Positions 35,091 to 46,353 of a DNA stretch of 64,000 nucleotides are shown here, piece by piece. The first letter of the stretch is position 1, and every line of letters begins with the position of its first letter. The stretch spans positions 13,724,239-13,788,238 of the forward strand of contig CM046330.1 of assembly GCA_025403435.1 (NCBI GenBank), written 5' to 3'. The DNA is from Artocarpus heterophyllus. Lineage: Eukaryota > Streptophyta > Magnoliopsida > Rosales > Moraceae. The position numbers and the translations under genes were made by a program. The notes under the pieces were generated by a model that searched no databases, was not told the origin of the DNA, and was given only the letters and a program-made list of their open reading frames with translations.

Positions 35091-35688
35091 CCTTGGAAGG
35101 AATTTTGAAGACAAAATAAAGAAACTTTGGACTGAGACGATTAGACTTGGTGTGATGAAACTTAAATTGATATAGGCCCTCACTAAAACTCCCTTGCAGC
35201 ATTGCTGCCCCATGGCTCGGTCCTTCACGAGACAAAAATAAGAATGGAATTTAAATAAACTGAGTTATCAAGGGCAAATTATGAAACACTAATAAAGTTT
35301 TTCTTAATATGTGGAACATGAAGTAAATTTTTGAGAGTGAAAGCCTTTGAATTTTTTGAATTGACAAGTGTATAAGATCCAATATGAGAAACTTGCATCA
35401 TTGCCCATACGAACTCTGCTAGGTCTATGGTACTCGGTCCCAAGGTTAAGGTTGCTTAAGTCATTAGTCAAATATTTGGTTGTCCTAGAATCAGGATACC
35501 AATTTGGATCTATAAGAGTATCTTAAGTCACCATCATGGCTGTGACATTGTTGTTCAGAGTGTTAGAGTGATTCTGTTCATCATTGGCTCCTTGAGCTGC
35601 TGGAGAAAAACCTTGAAAATTAGTGTTAACCTGTAGTAACAACGCTGAGCAGTATGCCCTAACTTTCTACAGAGCTAGCATTGAGGTC

Positions 35689-36626
35689 TCAAATTGTTCC
35701 AGTTATTGCGTCCTCCATAGGTGTGTCCTCTTCTTCCTCTACCTCTTGAAAAGTTTGGACTGCTATCATGAGAAGGGTAGGAGTTATGGCCACTAGTATG
35801 AAACCTTTGACTATTGTTCCCTTGTTTCTGAGCATTGTTGAGGTAAGATTGGCAGCTGGAAGAGTCCCATCTGAGTTGATAGCTTGACCGTGCTCCAAGC
35901 GAGTTTCAAAACTCATCAAAAGGGCCCTTGCATCCTTCACAATGTATGGTTCCGCCCTTGAAGTGAATGTAACCATGATTGGGTCATACTCAGTGCCCAG
36001 GCCAGCAAGCAAATAGAGGATTTGGTCCTATTTTGGGACTCTATAGCACACATATGCATGAATGTCACAGCAAGCTTTCATTTTGGTAAGATACTCATAA
36101 ATTAAGAGATTACCCTTCTTGAGTATTTGGAGTTGCAATTTTTATTGCATAATCTTTGCTCTTGATTGATTTGGAAAGTTCATTTTTAGTGTATGCCACA
36201 GTTCACTAGATGCATCATTTCCCACCATGTTAACAAGAACTCCCTCAGAGATGGAAGCAAGTAGCCAATAGGCCAATAACTGATTTTGTCCCTGCCAGAA
36301 AACCTGAGCAGGATTGAGAAACCTATATACACCATTCTCATCAAGTTGGAACTCTAATAGGATCTCAATGGTACCAAGAAGATAGCCTTGAAAGCCATAA
36401 CCATAAGTAGCTATTAGGACTTGTTGCCTCAAAAGAAGATAGTTGGTTTTAGTTAAACCAATTGATACAACCTAATTTGTGGTTAAATAAGTTGAAATTG
36501 AAGAATATGAGCAGTAGGGACAATGGGGTTTTTAGGATTTGGTTGAACCAATGGGTTTTCTATGTTAGGCAGAGGATTGGCATTTTCAACAGCAATATTT
36601 GGATTGGTAGTGTTTAGGTTGGCCAT
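35689..36626 (-). pseudogene. copia B gag, broken
   Basis: A start-like Met at 36626 (MANLNTTNPNIAVEN) is followed by stops, then 36142-36432 (LDENGVYRFLNPAQVFWQGQ...LLASISEGVL) and 35689-36012 (MLAGLGTEYDPIMVTFTSR). These are the retrotransposon gag blocks seen in plant copia elements. Confidence 0.75.
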
Positions 36627-36649
36627 TTTTGGGAGCTAGGAGCAAGATG

Positions 36650-36661
36650 GCTCTAGTACCA
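36650..36661 (-). other. primer binding site of copia B, decayed
   Basis: The minus strand reads TGGTACTAGAGC, one swap away from the initiator-Met site, adjacent to the 5' LTR. Confidence 0.7.
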
Positions 36662-37005
36662 TATAGTAAAATAACAAAAAGATGACTGGAAAAAAGACTT
36701 TTCAATTATATTAACTTGCTCGAGAATATACAGTATATAAGGCTATAGCACAAACACAATGAGTACGGCAGGAAAAACTTACACTTGTGCTAATGCTATT
36801 GGTTTACAAGAATGAGAAAAAGTGGTATATAGCTGTCATTGTACAATTCTTTCAACGGATATAACATGGCTACACCACCATTTTTTGCACTGCAGAGGAA
36901 AGCAAGAGGACAAGATAGGCTGTCGAATTGCATTAGGATAAGAATCAATTGTGCTAATATGGCAAGGACAAAACGTTGCGTTTTGACAACATCTTTCTTC
37001 CAACA
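36662..37005 (-). repeat. 5' LTR of copia B
   Basis: 344 bp, ends CTTCCAACA. It shares blocks such as TTGCTCGAGAATATACAGTATA and GGTATATAGCTGTCATTGTA with the left LTR. Confidence 0.8.
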
Positions 37006-38128
37006 TTCTTCTTCTCAATTCGTTCAATCTGTCGGCACTGCCACTGGGGATGGAGAAGGGAATGGGAGATTTGGATAGTGGGAGGGTAGAGAGAGACAAA
37101 TTTGGGGGAAAAGAAGAAGAAGAAAGGGCAGAGAAGAACGGCAAGAGTGGGAGGAGAGAGAGGGAGATTCAGATGGAGGGAAGGTAAAGAGGGGAGACTT
37201 GGGGAAGGGAAAAGGGAGAGAGTTGATGATTTTTGAGAATTGAAAAAAATAAGATTAGGATTTCAAATTTGAACTTTGAATTAGAAGCAAAAGCGTAAAT
37301 TATGTTTTGTTTATTTCATGTATTTTTTAAATTTAATAGGTTTAAATTTAAATTTGAGTATTAAAAATTTTTTTAGATATGTGTTTGTTTCTTTTAAAAT
37401 TCAAATCATTTGAGTAACAAAAATTTAAGTTTTTAGAGTTTTCATCCCTTTTTAAACTTTTGATACTCATATTTTTGCTACAGTACAAACTAAAATTCTT
37501 TCTCTTATATTTGAGGAAAAAAATCATAACTTCTTCCTTTGATATCCAATTGAGATGATTCTTTTTTCACTATGTTCTTAATAAATAGAGAAATAAATCA
37601 AGATCTATATTGTATATTTTTAAGATTATTAACATTAAGATTTTATTAGATTATTAATAAATCAAAAACTATCTTCACTACTTTTCTAAATACAAATTTC
37701 ACTTTTATTCTATACTCGATTAAAACTTAAATGTATATCCAAACGTCAATTTGAATAACAATTTAAATCACTAACTTAAATCATAATTCAAATCATATTA
37801 ACTTAAATTAAATCACTAATTTAAATTTATTTAACAAACAGACCCTTAATAAATTAAATTTAAAAATACATTTAGAGGACAATTTTGAAAAGTCAATAAG
37901 AGGTCCCCAATATTGATAAATGGTACTCACAAGCAGGACATTCTTCGTAAATTTCTCTATCTAAAGAGGTCACTTTAACGCCCAAAAGACCGCAAAGTGA
38001 CGAGGCGGGAACTCCTTTTGTCGATCCGCAGTCGAGGCGACACCGTTTCGGAGTATACCTCCCAACCTCAAGTCAATTCCTTCACCAGGATCAGCCAATC
38101 CAGAAAGAAACTTTTTTAATCTAAAACC
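37006..38128. other. intergenic DNA upstream of the VMS1 homologue
   Basis: A G/A-rich stretch at 37040-37230 is followed by AT-rich DNA. The last 150 bp should hold the promoter and 5' UTR of the gene at 38129, but I saw no decisive TATA box. Confidence 0.4.
37371..37851. mobile_element. possible MITE
   Basis: Left end ATATGTGTTTGTTTC and right end AACAAACAGACCCTTA are imperfectly inverted. Blocks such as GTCAATTTGAATAACAATTTAAAT recur at 60935-61015. Limits are approximate. Confidence 0.35.
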
Positions 38129-41100
38129 ATGGCGATGGAACCTGAGCCTCCTTCCGCCGCCGCCACGACTGTCGCGGCGGCGACCAACATTTCGCCGGAG
38201 AAACGACACCGTTCGGTGTTCGAAGTGCCAGCCAATTTCTTCGATTCTTGTGTCCTCCTTCCCTCTCCACACAGCTCGTTAGCTCCTTCAACCACAGAAA
38301 CCTCCCACCACTCCGCTCCCGAATCCGTCGACGATCCCGAGCCTCAGGCCGAGGAAAATCCCTCCCAAAACGCCGCCGTGGAGCCGAGGTGGACCTGCAA
38401 CACCTGCAAAGCCGAGTTCGAGTCCCTTCAAGATCAGCGCTCGCACTTCAAATCGGATATTCACCGATTCAATGTAATCTCGAATTCCTTCTTTTTTATT
38501 TTCCTTTGATTAATTTTGGAGGTTAAACTTTTATTTTCTTGAATTGCAAGTCTTGTTCGTGTTTTTATTTTCAGTTTGACAAAACTCTGGAGAAGAATCT
38601 GAAATTAATTGTTTTTTGGGCATAATTTGATGGATTCTCAGCGAAATTTAAGGTTTTTATTAAAGTCTTCAAAATAAAAATTTTTGGTATGTTTGAATTG
38701 TCACTTTAAGTCTTTAAAGAACCCGCAGTGGGTTTCATCGACTTTTGAATGTGATAATAATAGTTATGATAATGTTATAATAGGTTAAGTTGAGTATAGC
38801 TGGGAAGAAGACCGTGAAGGAAGATGATTTTGAGGAGTTAACGTCTGATTCTTTCAAAGACTATGATGTGTCTAGTATATCAGGTTCGGAAGACGAGGTT
38901 GAAAAGGAAATTTACCCTCGGAAGGGTTCGACTGAGAATCTTAAGCGGAAGTTGTTCATCCGCCTTCAAACAGGCGAGAAAGTTTCGGTGTGGAAGTGTT
39001 TAGTTTTGAATGAGTCTGAAGACATTTTGTTTGAGAACGATAAAGAAGGTTCTTTTGATAATGGTAGGACAGAATCGTGTCTTAAGGAGAGGGATGTGGT
39101 GGAGAGACTGAAAAGCTTGGTCAACGAACCAAGGGACAATAAGCATTTCAGGGTTGTTTTGATGGCTAGTGGCGGGCATTTTGCTGGTTGTGTCTTTGAT
39201 GGTAACTCTGTTGTGGCTCATAAAACATTCCACAGGTTGGTTCATATTCCAAGTCCGGTATAGTGTATGCTCCTAATACCTTTTTCTTTTTCTTCCAAAA
39301 TGGTATGCTATTGATTTTTCAGTCTCCTTTATTCCTACTTCTTTGTTGCAAAACAATGGAAAATACTGCCTCAGGATGTAGCTGCTAATGCATATGGTGC
39401 AAAGCAAATGCCCTTTTCATCCTAAGATTTAATTACATTAGTTTACTTGAGTATTGATTGGTTCACCATTCCTAAAGTCAATGGCCACATTCCTAAAGTC
39501 AATGGCCACATTTGGACCTGTGAGCTTGGCATTTTATCTGGAACGTGAATGGGAACTACACTCGTTATCTTATAATAAATATGAATGTGAAGGTTATGAC
39601 AAATACTGTGGTAGTTTGTTCTGAACCTCTTTGACTGATATTCTTTGTAATTTAGATATGTCGTGAGGGCTAAGGCTGGAAAAAAACAATCATCAAAAGA
39701 TGCAAGTGGCAAGGCTGCACATTCTGCTGGAGCTTCCCTTCGCCGATATAATGAACTTGCTTTGAAAAAGGTATTGAAAGCTTTAATTTTTTTCCACAGA
39801 CATTTGTATATTCCATTCTTTTGTTACACCACAAGCAAGATTTGGTTTTGTGTTTGTCTTTGATGCCTTTTCAATCGGTTACTTGCAGCACTAATTAATG
39901 GATAATGTTAATGTGAAATTATAGATGTGTTTATGTGAAAGTCGACACTAGCTTGTTGATTAGAATTCAAAAACTAATTTTTTGCTGAACCTTGTAAAGT
40001 TGACTGATTTTCATAATTTAACTATTCAGGAAATTCAAGATTTACTTGTTGCTTGGAAGCCTTACCTTGATTCTTCCTCCTGTGTTTTCATATATGCTCC
40101 TTCTAATAGCCGCCTGCTGCTTTTTAATGGGGGAAAACCATACTTTAATAATTTGCATTGTGCTGTCCGAAATGTTCCATCGACTGTTCGAAGACCTACT
40201 TTCAAGGAGGCCCGGAGGTTATATGATCAGTTGACTCAAGTGGCTCATGAAGTAGATGAGACGGAGACTCCTTCAAATGCCAAAAGTGACTTGCTATTTA
40301 GAGAAGGCACACCAACACCAAGCAATGGCACCCTAACAACATGCAAAGTGGTCATAGATGAGAATTCAGAATTTAGGAGCAATTTTGAAGCTTGTCCCAG
40401 TAGTAATATTATTTCAGATGAACCGTCTATATCAAGTGAGGATGAAAATGACGATATATGTTCATCAACACCTTTGCATGAAGCTGCGAAGTCCAGTAAT
40501 GCTCACAAGGTTTTGGAACTCTTGGAGCAGGATCTAGATCCTTGTGCCAAAGATGAAAGGGGTCGAACTCCATACATGCTGGCCAGTGATAAGGAGGTCA
40601 GGAATACTTTTAGACGATTCATGGCCTTAAACTTGGATAAATGGGATTGGCATGCTGCTAGGGTTCCTAGTGCATTGACAAAAGAGATGGAGGAATCTCA
40701 AGCAGCTAAGCAGGTATCTATTATTTATCCTTGCTAACTGATTTTGTGGGTCACTTGGTCTTTTGGAGGCAATTTGAACCCTTGTTTAAATAAGATGAAA
40801 TGTCAGCATCTCTTAATGTCCTTTCATCCACAGAAGTTGCTAGAATTGTCTTACATGCTCTTTAAGTATTTATGAATGTTTTGCATGACATGGGCTAAAT
40901 TTAGTCTCTCAAGGTTCAACCTTTAGTAATGTGACTTGCGTGGCAATACTTGACATGACAGCTCGACTATAGTCACTTTTCCTTGCAAAGAAAACGTAAA
41001 AACTAAACATATGTTGAAAAATAGAATTTGCTGGTGGTATAATGACTTTGATTCTATTTCTTTAGTCATATAGTCTCTTTTCCCTTGATAGGTACCATAT

Positions 41101-42380
41101 CTATGTTACTTTGGGGAATATTAACCACATGTGCAAATTGAATGTTAATTCTTGGGTCAAGACCTGGTTTAAACCTTTTTTTTTAAAATCTCTATGTCTC
41201 AACCACTAGTTGTGAAGTGACTTTTTTTTTATTGTTTTGTTTGGTTAGATTTTTGACATCCTTTTTTAGTTAATATGATTGTTTTGTTGATGAATAATAT
41301 TTGGAATTTAAACTCCTTTTAATTTACCTTTATATATTGTTTTTCAGGCAGAAAAAGATGCCAAGAGGAAAGCAAGAGCAAAAGAGTTGAAGAAGCTACG
41401 TAAAGCAAAAGAAAAGAAAGCTCAGGTGCATTCACTTGTATATAAAACGAGTCATTATCATTCATTGAAGATGTATTGCAGAATGTATCGGGATAAACTT
41501 GTAAAAATCTTAATGAAATTCAATATTCAGCCCCTCACTATTGATTAGCTAAAATGTCTAACATTTGTTATTTTCCCGATTCATATTTAGTTGTTAATAT
41601 TTACCAACATCCACCTACTATGTATTTGCAGGCTGAGGCTGCTGCAAAAGCTGCACAAGATCAGGGGACCTCTTCATCATCTGTCAAAGGACAGCCCCAA
41701 CCTAGTTCTTCTGTATCGCGGATCTCTATAGGGGTGAGATCAAATTTTTTTAATAATTAGATCCCTAGGAAACCTTTTGTTGCCCCCAACCTATGATTCC
41801 ACCAGCTTGATCTGATTTTTAAGTCCCAACTCATCGACTGCTTTGACCCATAACAGATTAAGCCTCGTTATTTTCTGAGATTGTGTCTTTTAGTTCCAAT
41901 CTTCTTACACATACTCGTTTTCAAATATTCACTAACACGTTTTAGAATGTTGTACTTCTTTCTCTCGCTTTGTGGTTGATTATCAGGAGGAGCTAAAAGG
42001 AGCACAGGCTGCTGAGAGGGAAAAGAGAGCGGCTGCAGCCGAGAGGAGAATAGCCGCCGCCGCTGCTAATGCTCAAGGCAATAGCACAGTGAGCACGGCA
42101 AGCATTTCGCAGACCAAAAGTGGGTTAGCTGGTGACATTAACTGCTCCTGCTGTAATGTGTCGTTGGCTGGTAAGGTTCCATTCCATAGGTATAATTACA
42201 AGTACTGCAGCACGTCATGCATGCATGTGCACAGAGAGATCCTTGAGGATGGGTAGGCCTGCTCAGCGCTGAATACTGAACATTTGTATACCTAGATATT
42301 AGTCCCAACGTATTTAAAAGCATTTTTTTTTTTTTCTGTATTTATATAGGCAATTGAAGATGCGAAAACAGGCAGCTTAA
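38129..42380 (+). CDS. VMS1: VMS1/ANKZF1 homologue: peptidyl-tRNA endonuclease/hydrolase of ribosome quality control
   Basis: Eight exons fit in frame: 38129-38473, 38784-39235, 39656-39770, 40030-40713, 41348-41425, 41632-41733, 41987-42252 and 42350-42380, giving 690 aa. All introns are GT-AG. Domains: C2H2 finger (C90, C93, H106, H112); VLRF1 catalytic domain across exons 2-4, with [10 protein letters not shown] placing the likely catalytic Gln at 277; ankyrin region around 450-502 ([20 protein letters not shown]); Ala/Lys-rich coiled coil; a VCP/p97-binding VIM motif (Arg603-x5-Ala-Ala-x2-Arg613); and a C-terminal Cys/His treble clef (CSCCNVSL...CSTSCMHVH). In yeast and human this protein releases stalled nascent chains from tRNA on 60S subunits and recruits p97/Cdc48. 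Exons were predicted from splice signals and continuity; the last 31-nt exon is least certain, since reading through would stop at 42256. Confidence 0.92.
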
Positions 42381-44079
42381 GCCCGGTCAATTTTTCTGTA
42401 GTAAGGTTGTTTATTGAGGCATTTGGTTTTTGATTGGATTCTAAAATTTTCCTTTTCGTTTTTCTTTTTAGAAAGTTTGATAGCCCGTGTTGAGTGCAGT
42501 ATTTTTTTTTTTTGTTTGTTTTTTCTTTTTTGCTCCAGCGGTGATTAGTTCAGTTGCGACGTGCTAGTTGCTACTGTGAGTTCAATTTAATCAACAATCA
42601 CAGTTTTGCAAAGTGGAAAAAAAAAATCAAATAAAAACGGAAAATGAGGAAACAAAAGCAAGACTGGCGAGGGTGGGATATATTTCGCTTCACGTAATGA
42701 GGTGTCCATTTCGGAAATGAAAAAAAAAAAAAAAAAAAAAACAAAACAAAACATTTTTTTAAGCCTATGTCTAGTAGGAAGGAAAGAAAATGAGAGACGA
42801 AAATTGTGAGGGAAAATTAAAACGGATATACTTTTCAGGTAGGCGACAATGTTAAAATTTATGAGTAGTTAAAATAAAAACAATTGTAAGAAGTCTTTCA
42901 AAAAAAAAAAAAAAAAACATTTGTAAAAAGTTACTTGCCCTATAATTTTTAAAGTAAAAACATTACAATGTACAATCCTCAAATTAAAAAAAAAAGTGCT
43001 TTACTTGCAAGGTAAAATCCGGTTAAAAAAATTGCTCAAGGTTAATGAGGAATAGTTCTTGTAAAAAAATAATAATTAAAAAAATATAAAATAATATTTT
43101 ATCCAACTACGGAGGGCAAAATAAAATATTAAAAAGAATTTAAAGGGGCAAAATTATTCTTTATGAGCAAGTAACATCAATAGTATATTTTCTCTCCTAT
43201 GATCCGGCAACCTTTGAGGTAATAAATAAGGTGGACCCTATGGCTTAGAAATCCCTTATTTTTTCTCTTCGTACTTTTTTTCCCACACCATTAGTGTTTT
43301 ACTTCCCTTTTTCTCTCAACTCTTTTCTTTCCTTCTAATAATCCATGGTACCAAACAGACTATAAAAGAATGAATCTAGCCATCTACACACTACACTTCT
43401 TTTTTAATAACTAGTTCGAGTTCGCGTGACTCATGTATGTATGTATGTATTAAGTTGTAATTGAAGTTTTTATAACATAGATTATGGAGAAAAGAATGAA
43501 TAGAAGAAATAATTTATTTAAAGATTCAAAAAAATTGCAAAAATAACCTCTAAAGATATAAGTTTGTTTTTTTTTTTTTTTTTGTTATCAACATTCACTT
43601 TTGCGTCTAACTATTTTACGATTATGAAATACAGTTTGTATCTAGTTTGTAAAGTAATTATTTTTGGCACAAGTATACTAGGTAAGGTTTTACAAGAAAT
43701 AATGTAGTAAAAGAAACAAACAGATCAAAAAGTATTCTTTAGAAAAGGGAAAAAATGTGACACAATTTAATTTTTATTTCAAATATATATATTTAAGATT
43801 TTTTTCAAGATTATTTTTTATTACTTTATCTTTTTTAAACTTCTCACGACATGTGTCATGTTAGTTTCTGTTTCAAAATAAATAGTTTATCAATTACAGA
43901 GTCAAAATTGCATACTTCATTAACCAAATAAAAATTTTGATTTAATTCTTTAATTTAGATAAACCTAAAAATATTAAGGCACATACATAAATTTGATCAT
44001 GATGTGAATGAAAGGGACAAAGCATAATATAAGTTATAACTGATTACAAGTAATGAGATTACTCCAGAGATAGTTGATA
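42381..44079. other. non-coding AT-rich DNA downstream of VMS1
   Basis: It contains the probable 3' UTR, poly-A tracts (for example 42719-42741), an ATGT microsatellite at about 43432-43452 and long T runs. No gene was recognised. Confidence 0.5.
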
Positions 44080-45040
44080 TTAGAAGTTTAAAAAGTCTAT
44101 GAGAGAAATAAATAAAGCTGAAATAGAAAGAAAGATAAAAACTAAAAGACAAAATATAGGAGAACATGGGGGGTGAGAAATTACAATAGACAAAAAAATA
44201 GAAGAACAAAAAAGTAAGAAAGAGAAAGAGAAAAAAGGTAAAGTACCGAATGTAAAAGACAATGGTAAACAAATAGAGTTTAAAAGAGAAAAAAAAAAAA
44301 GAAAATATAGATTACGTTTGAATACTAAATAAGTAAAAAGAGGGAAAAAAGTAAAGCCCTTAAAAAGAAAGAAAGAGAAAGAAATTTTCAAAAAATTAAA
44401 AGGAAAAAAAAAGAAAATGCAAATTACAGTAAAACACCAAATAAATAAAAAGAGGAAAAAAAAAGAAAAGCCCTTAAAATGAAAGAAAGAGAAAAAATAA
44501 AAAAAAAAGTAGAAAAAGGAAAAAATAAACATTGTTTGTAAAAAACAATGATAAACAAATAGAGTTTAAAAAAGAAAAAAATAAAGCACCAAATTAGTGG
44601 AGTTAAAAAAAATCAAATATGAGAATATAATAAACAAATGGAACACCAAAAAATTAAAATAAAAAAAGGTAGAAAAAGATTAATAAATTAAAAGAATGGG
44701 AAAAAAAGTAAAGCACAAAACAACAAGGGAAAATGCTAAGATAAAAATGAAAAAATGAGAAGAAAAAAAAAGAAAAGAGAAGCAAAAGAAAAATTGAGTT
44801 TTTTTTTTTAGAATAGAAAATAAAAAGAAAAAAAAACACAAAAAGCCTAAAACTATTCATTTTGGACAATCAAAATATGAACAGAGATTATAGTAAACAA
44901 ATGAAACCCAAAGAAAAAAAAAGTAAAGCAAAAGAAAGGGGAAAAATAAAAAATGAAAAATATATATTTTTGCTAAAAAGGTAAAAAAGAAAAAGAAAAA
45001 GGAAGGAAAAAAATCAAAGCACCAAAAGGTGCATTTTAGT
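44080..45040. repeat. purine-rich (A/G) low-complexity block with degenerate tandem repeats
   Basis: Nearly 1 kb of the + strand is A/G with few C or T. Segments such as AGTAAAGCCCTTAAAA and AAACAAATAGAGTTTAAAA recur at intervals of roughly 110-270 bp (for example 44270 and 44555; 44350 and 44465). The Phe/Ser/Leu-rich minus ORFs here are composition artefacts. Confidence 0.75.
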
Positions 45041-45316
45041 TGACAAAAAAAGGAACAGTATTTTCTTATCTGCTCTTTTATTATATCCAAAAATAATAGC
45101 TAGTAACTAGTCTTTGAAATATATGAAAAAATTTAAAATGTTACAAATAGTAAAAATTACCTGTGTGTTAGGAATGTCAATTCAAATTCAAATTGCGGTT
45201 TACAGTTTTAATTTAATACTGTTAATTCAAACCATAGTACCGAATGACCTATTTATTATTATAAAGATTATTATGTAGTTTTGTTATTTTCTAAATATTT
45301 CAAAAAAGATTATTAT

Positions 45317-45640
45317 ATTTCAATTATACTATCACGTAGTTTAATTTCTTTAAAAAAATATTGAAACAAGCGTCAATGGATTAAGCATTTCCAAGTAATT
45401 AGGCTTAATTTTTTCAAGAAACTAGTATATACTCAAAATTCAACACTCTAGAAATGGTATTCTAACTCTCTAGAAATGGTATTTTAATTATACTACCACG
45501 TAGTTTAATTTCTTTAAAAAAATTAATGAAACAAGCGTCAATGGATTAAGCATTTCCAAGTAATTAGGCTTAATTTTTTCAAGAAACTAGTATATACTTA
45601 AAATTCAACTCTCTAGAAATGGTATTTCACGGTCCCAACG
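45317..45640. repeat. tandem duplication, unit about 164 bp
   Basis: CAATTATACTATCACGTAGT to CTAGAAATGGTATT is repeated with few changes (45317-45480 and 45481-45640). The block ACAAGCGTCAATGGATTAAG is identical in both copies. Confidence 0.9.
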
Positions 45641-46353
45641 TATAGAGTGTCAATTTTATGGGTGAATTTCTCTGAATTGCTTTGAATGAATGAACAATAT
45701 TTTAGTGAAAGTCCACCCCTAAATGCGCAAAATAGTATACGGCCTTCTATATAAAAAGGATAATCTTATAAATATAACCACATTTTATCTCTAAGCTTAC
45801 TTTAGTTCTTAACTTTTAAAACAGCACGAACTTAACCCTAATCTATTAGTTTATTCTAGTTTTAAACCTTTTGCCATTGGATGTTGCAAATAGGCCAGAA
45901 CAAGGATGATATTCAGTTATCAAAGTGTTATTTCCTGTTGACGACATGTCTATAGACTATAGTCATTGTTCCTTTGTATCTTTGTCAGCATAAGTGTATT
46001 TGTTAACTTCATTCATAGCACACTTTCTATTGGAAATAAGAACAAAAACACAAATATACCTTTAATTAGTTTATGAGAAATATTTTAAAGTTTAAAACAT
46101 TTGAAATACATACAAAATTCATAATACAAAACATAAATTAAAAAAAAAAAGATGCAGAATTTATCTTTTAAATATTTATTTTTTAGATTTTTTTGCAAGA
46201 AAAAAATAAATTCGATCTAAATAAAAATATTATTGTCTATAGAATGATAAAGCGTTGGGGGTAAAATTGAAACAAAAACTTTTAACTTTTTAGAATATTG
46301 GTGTTTGAAAGAGTAGTGGAAACCGCTAGTTAGAACCACTTTTACTGTAGCAT
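45641..46353. other. AT-rich intergenic DNA left of LOG element 3
   Basis: No gene or repeat was recognised. Confidence 0.5.

Larger units (their letters stand above)
21893..37005 (-). mobile_element. old Ty1/copia retrotransposon B carrying two nested insertions
   Basis: LTRs lie at 21893-22237 and 36662-37005 (about 345 bp, clearly diverged). The polypurine tract GAGGGAGGC is next to the left LTR and the primer site next to the right one. Gag, integrase and RT fragments appear in that order on the minus strand, with many stops. The integrase region is split at 24539-34481 by solo LTR S2. No clean target duplication was found, consistent with age. Without the inserts the element is about 5.2 kb. 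Confidence 0.85.

Noticed and set aside
44080..45090. Phe/Leu/Ser-rich minus-strand ORFs that look like membrane proteins
   Set aside because: Composition artefact of a purine-rich block: almost any frame of the pyrimidine strand is open and hydrophobic.
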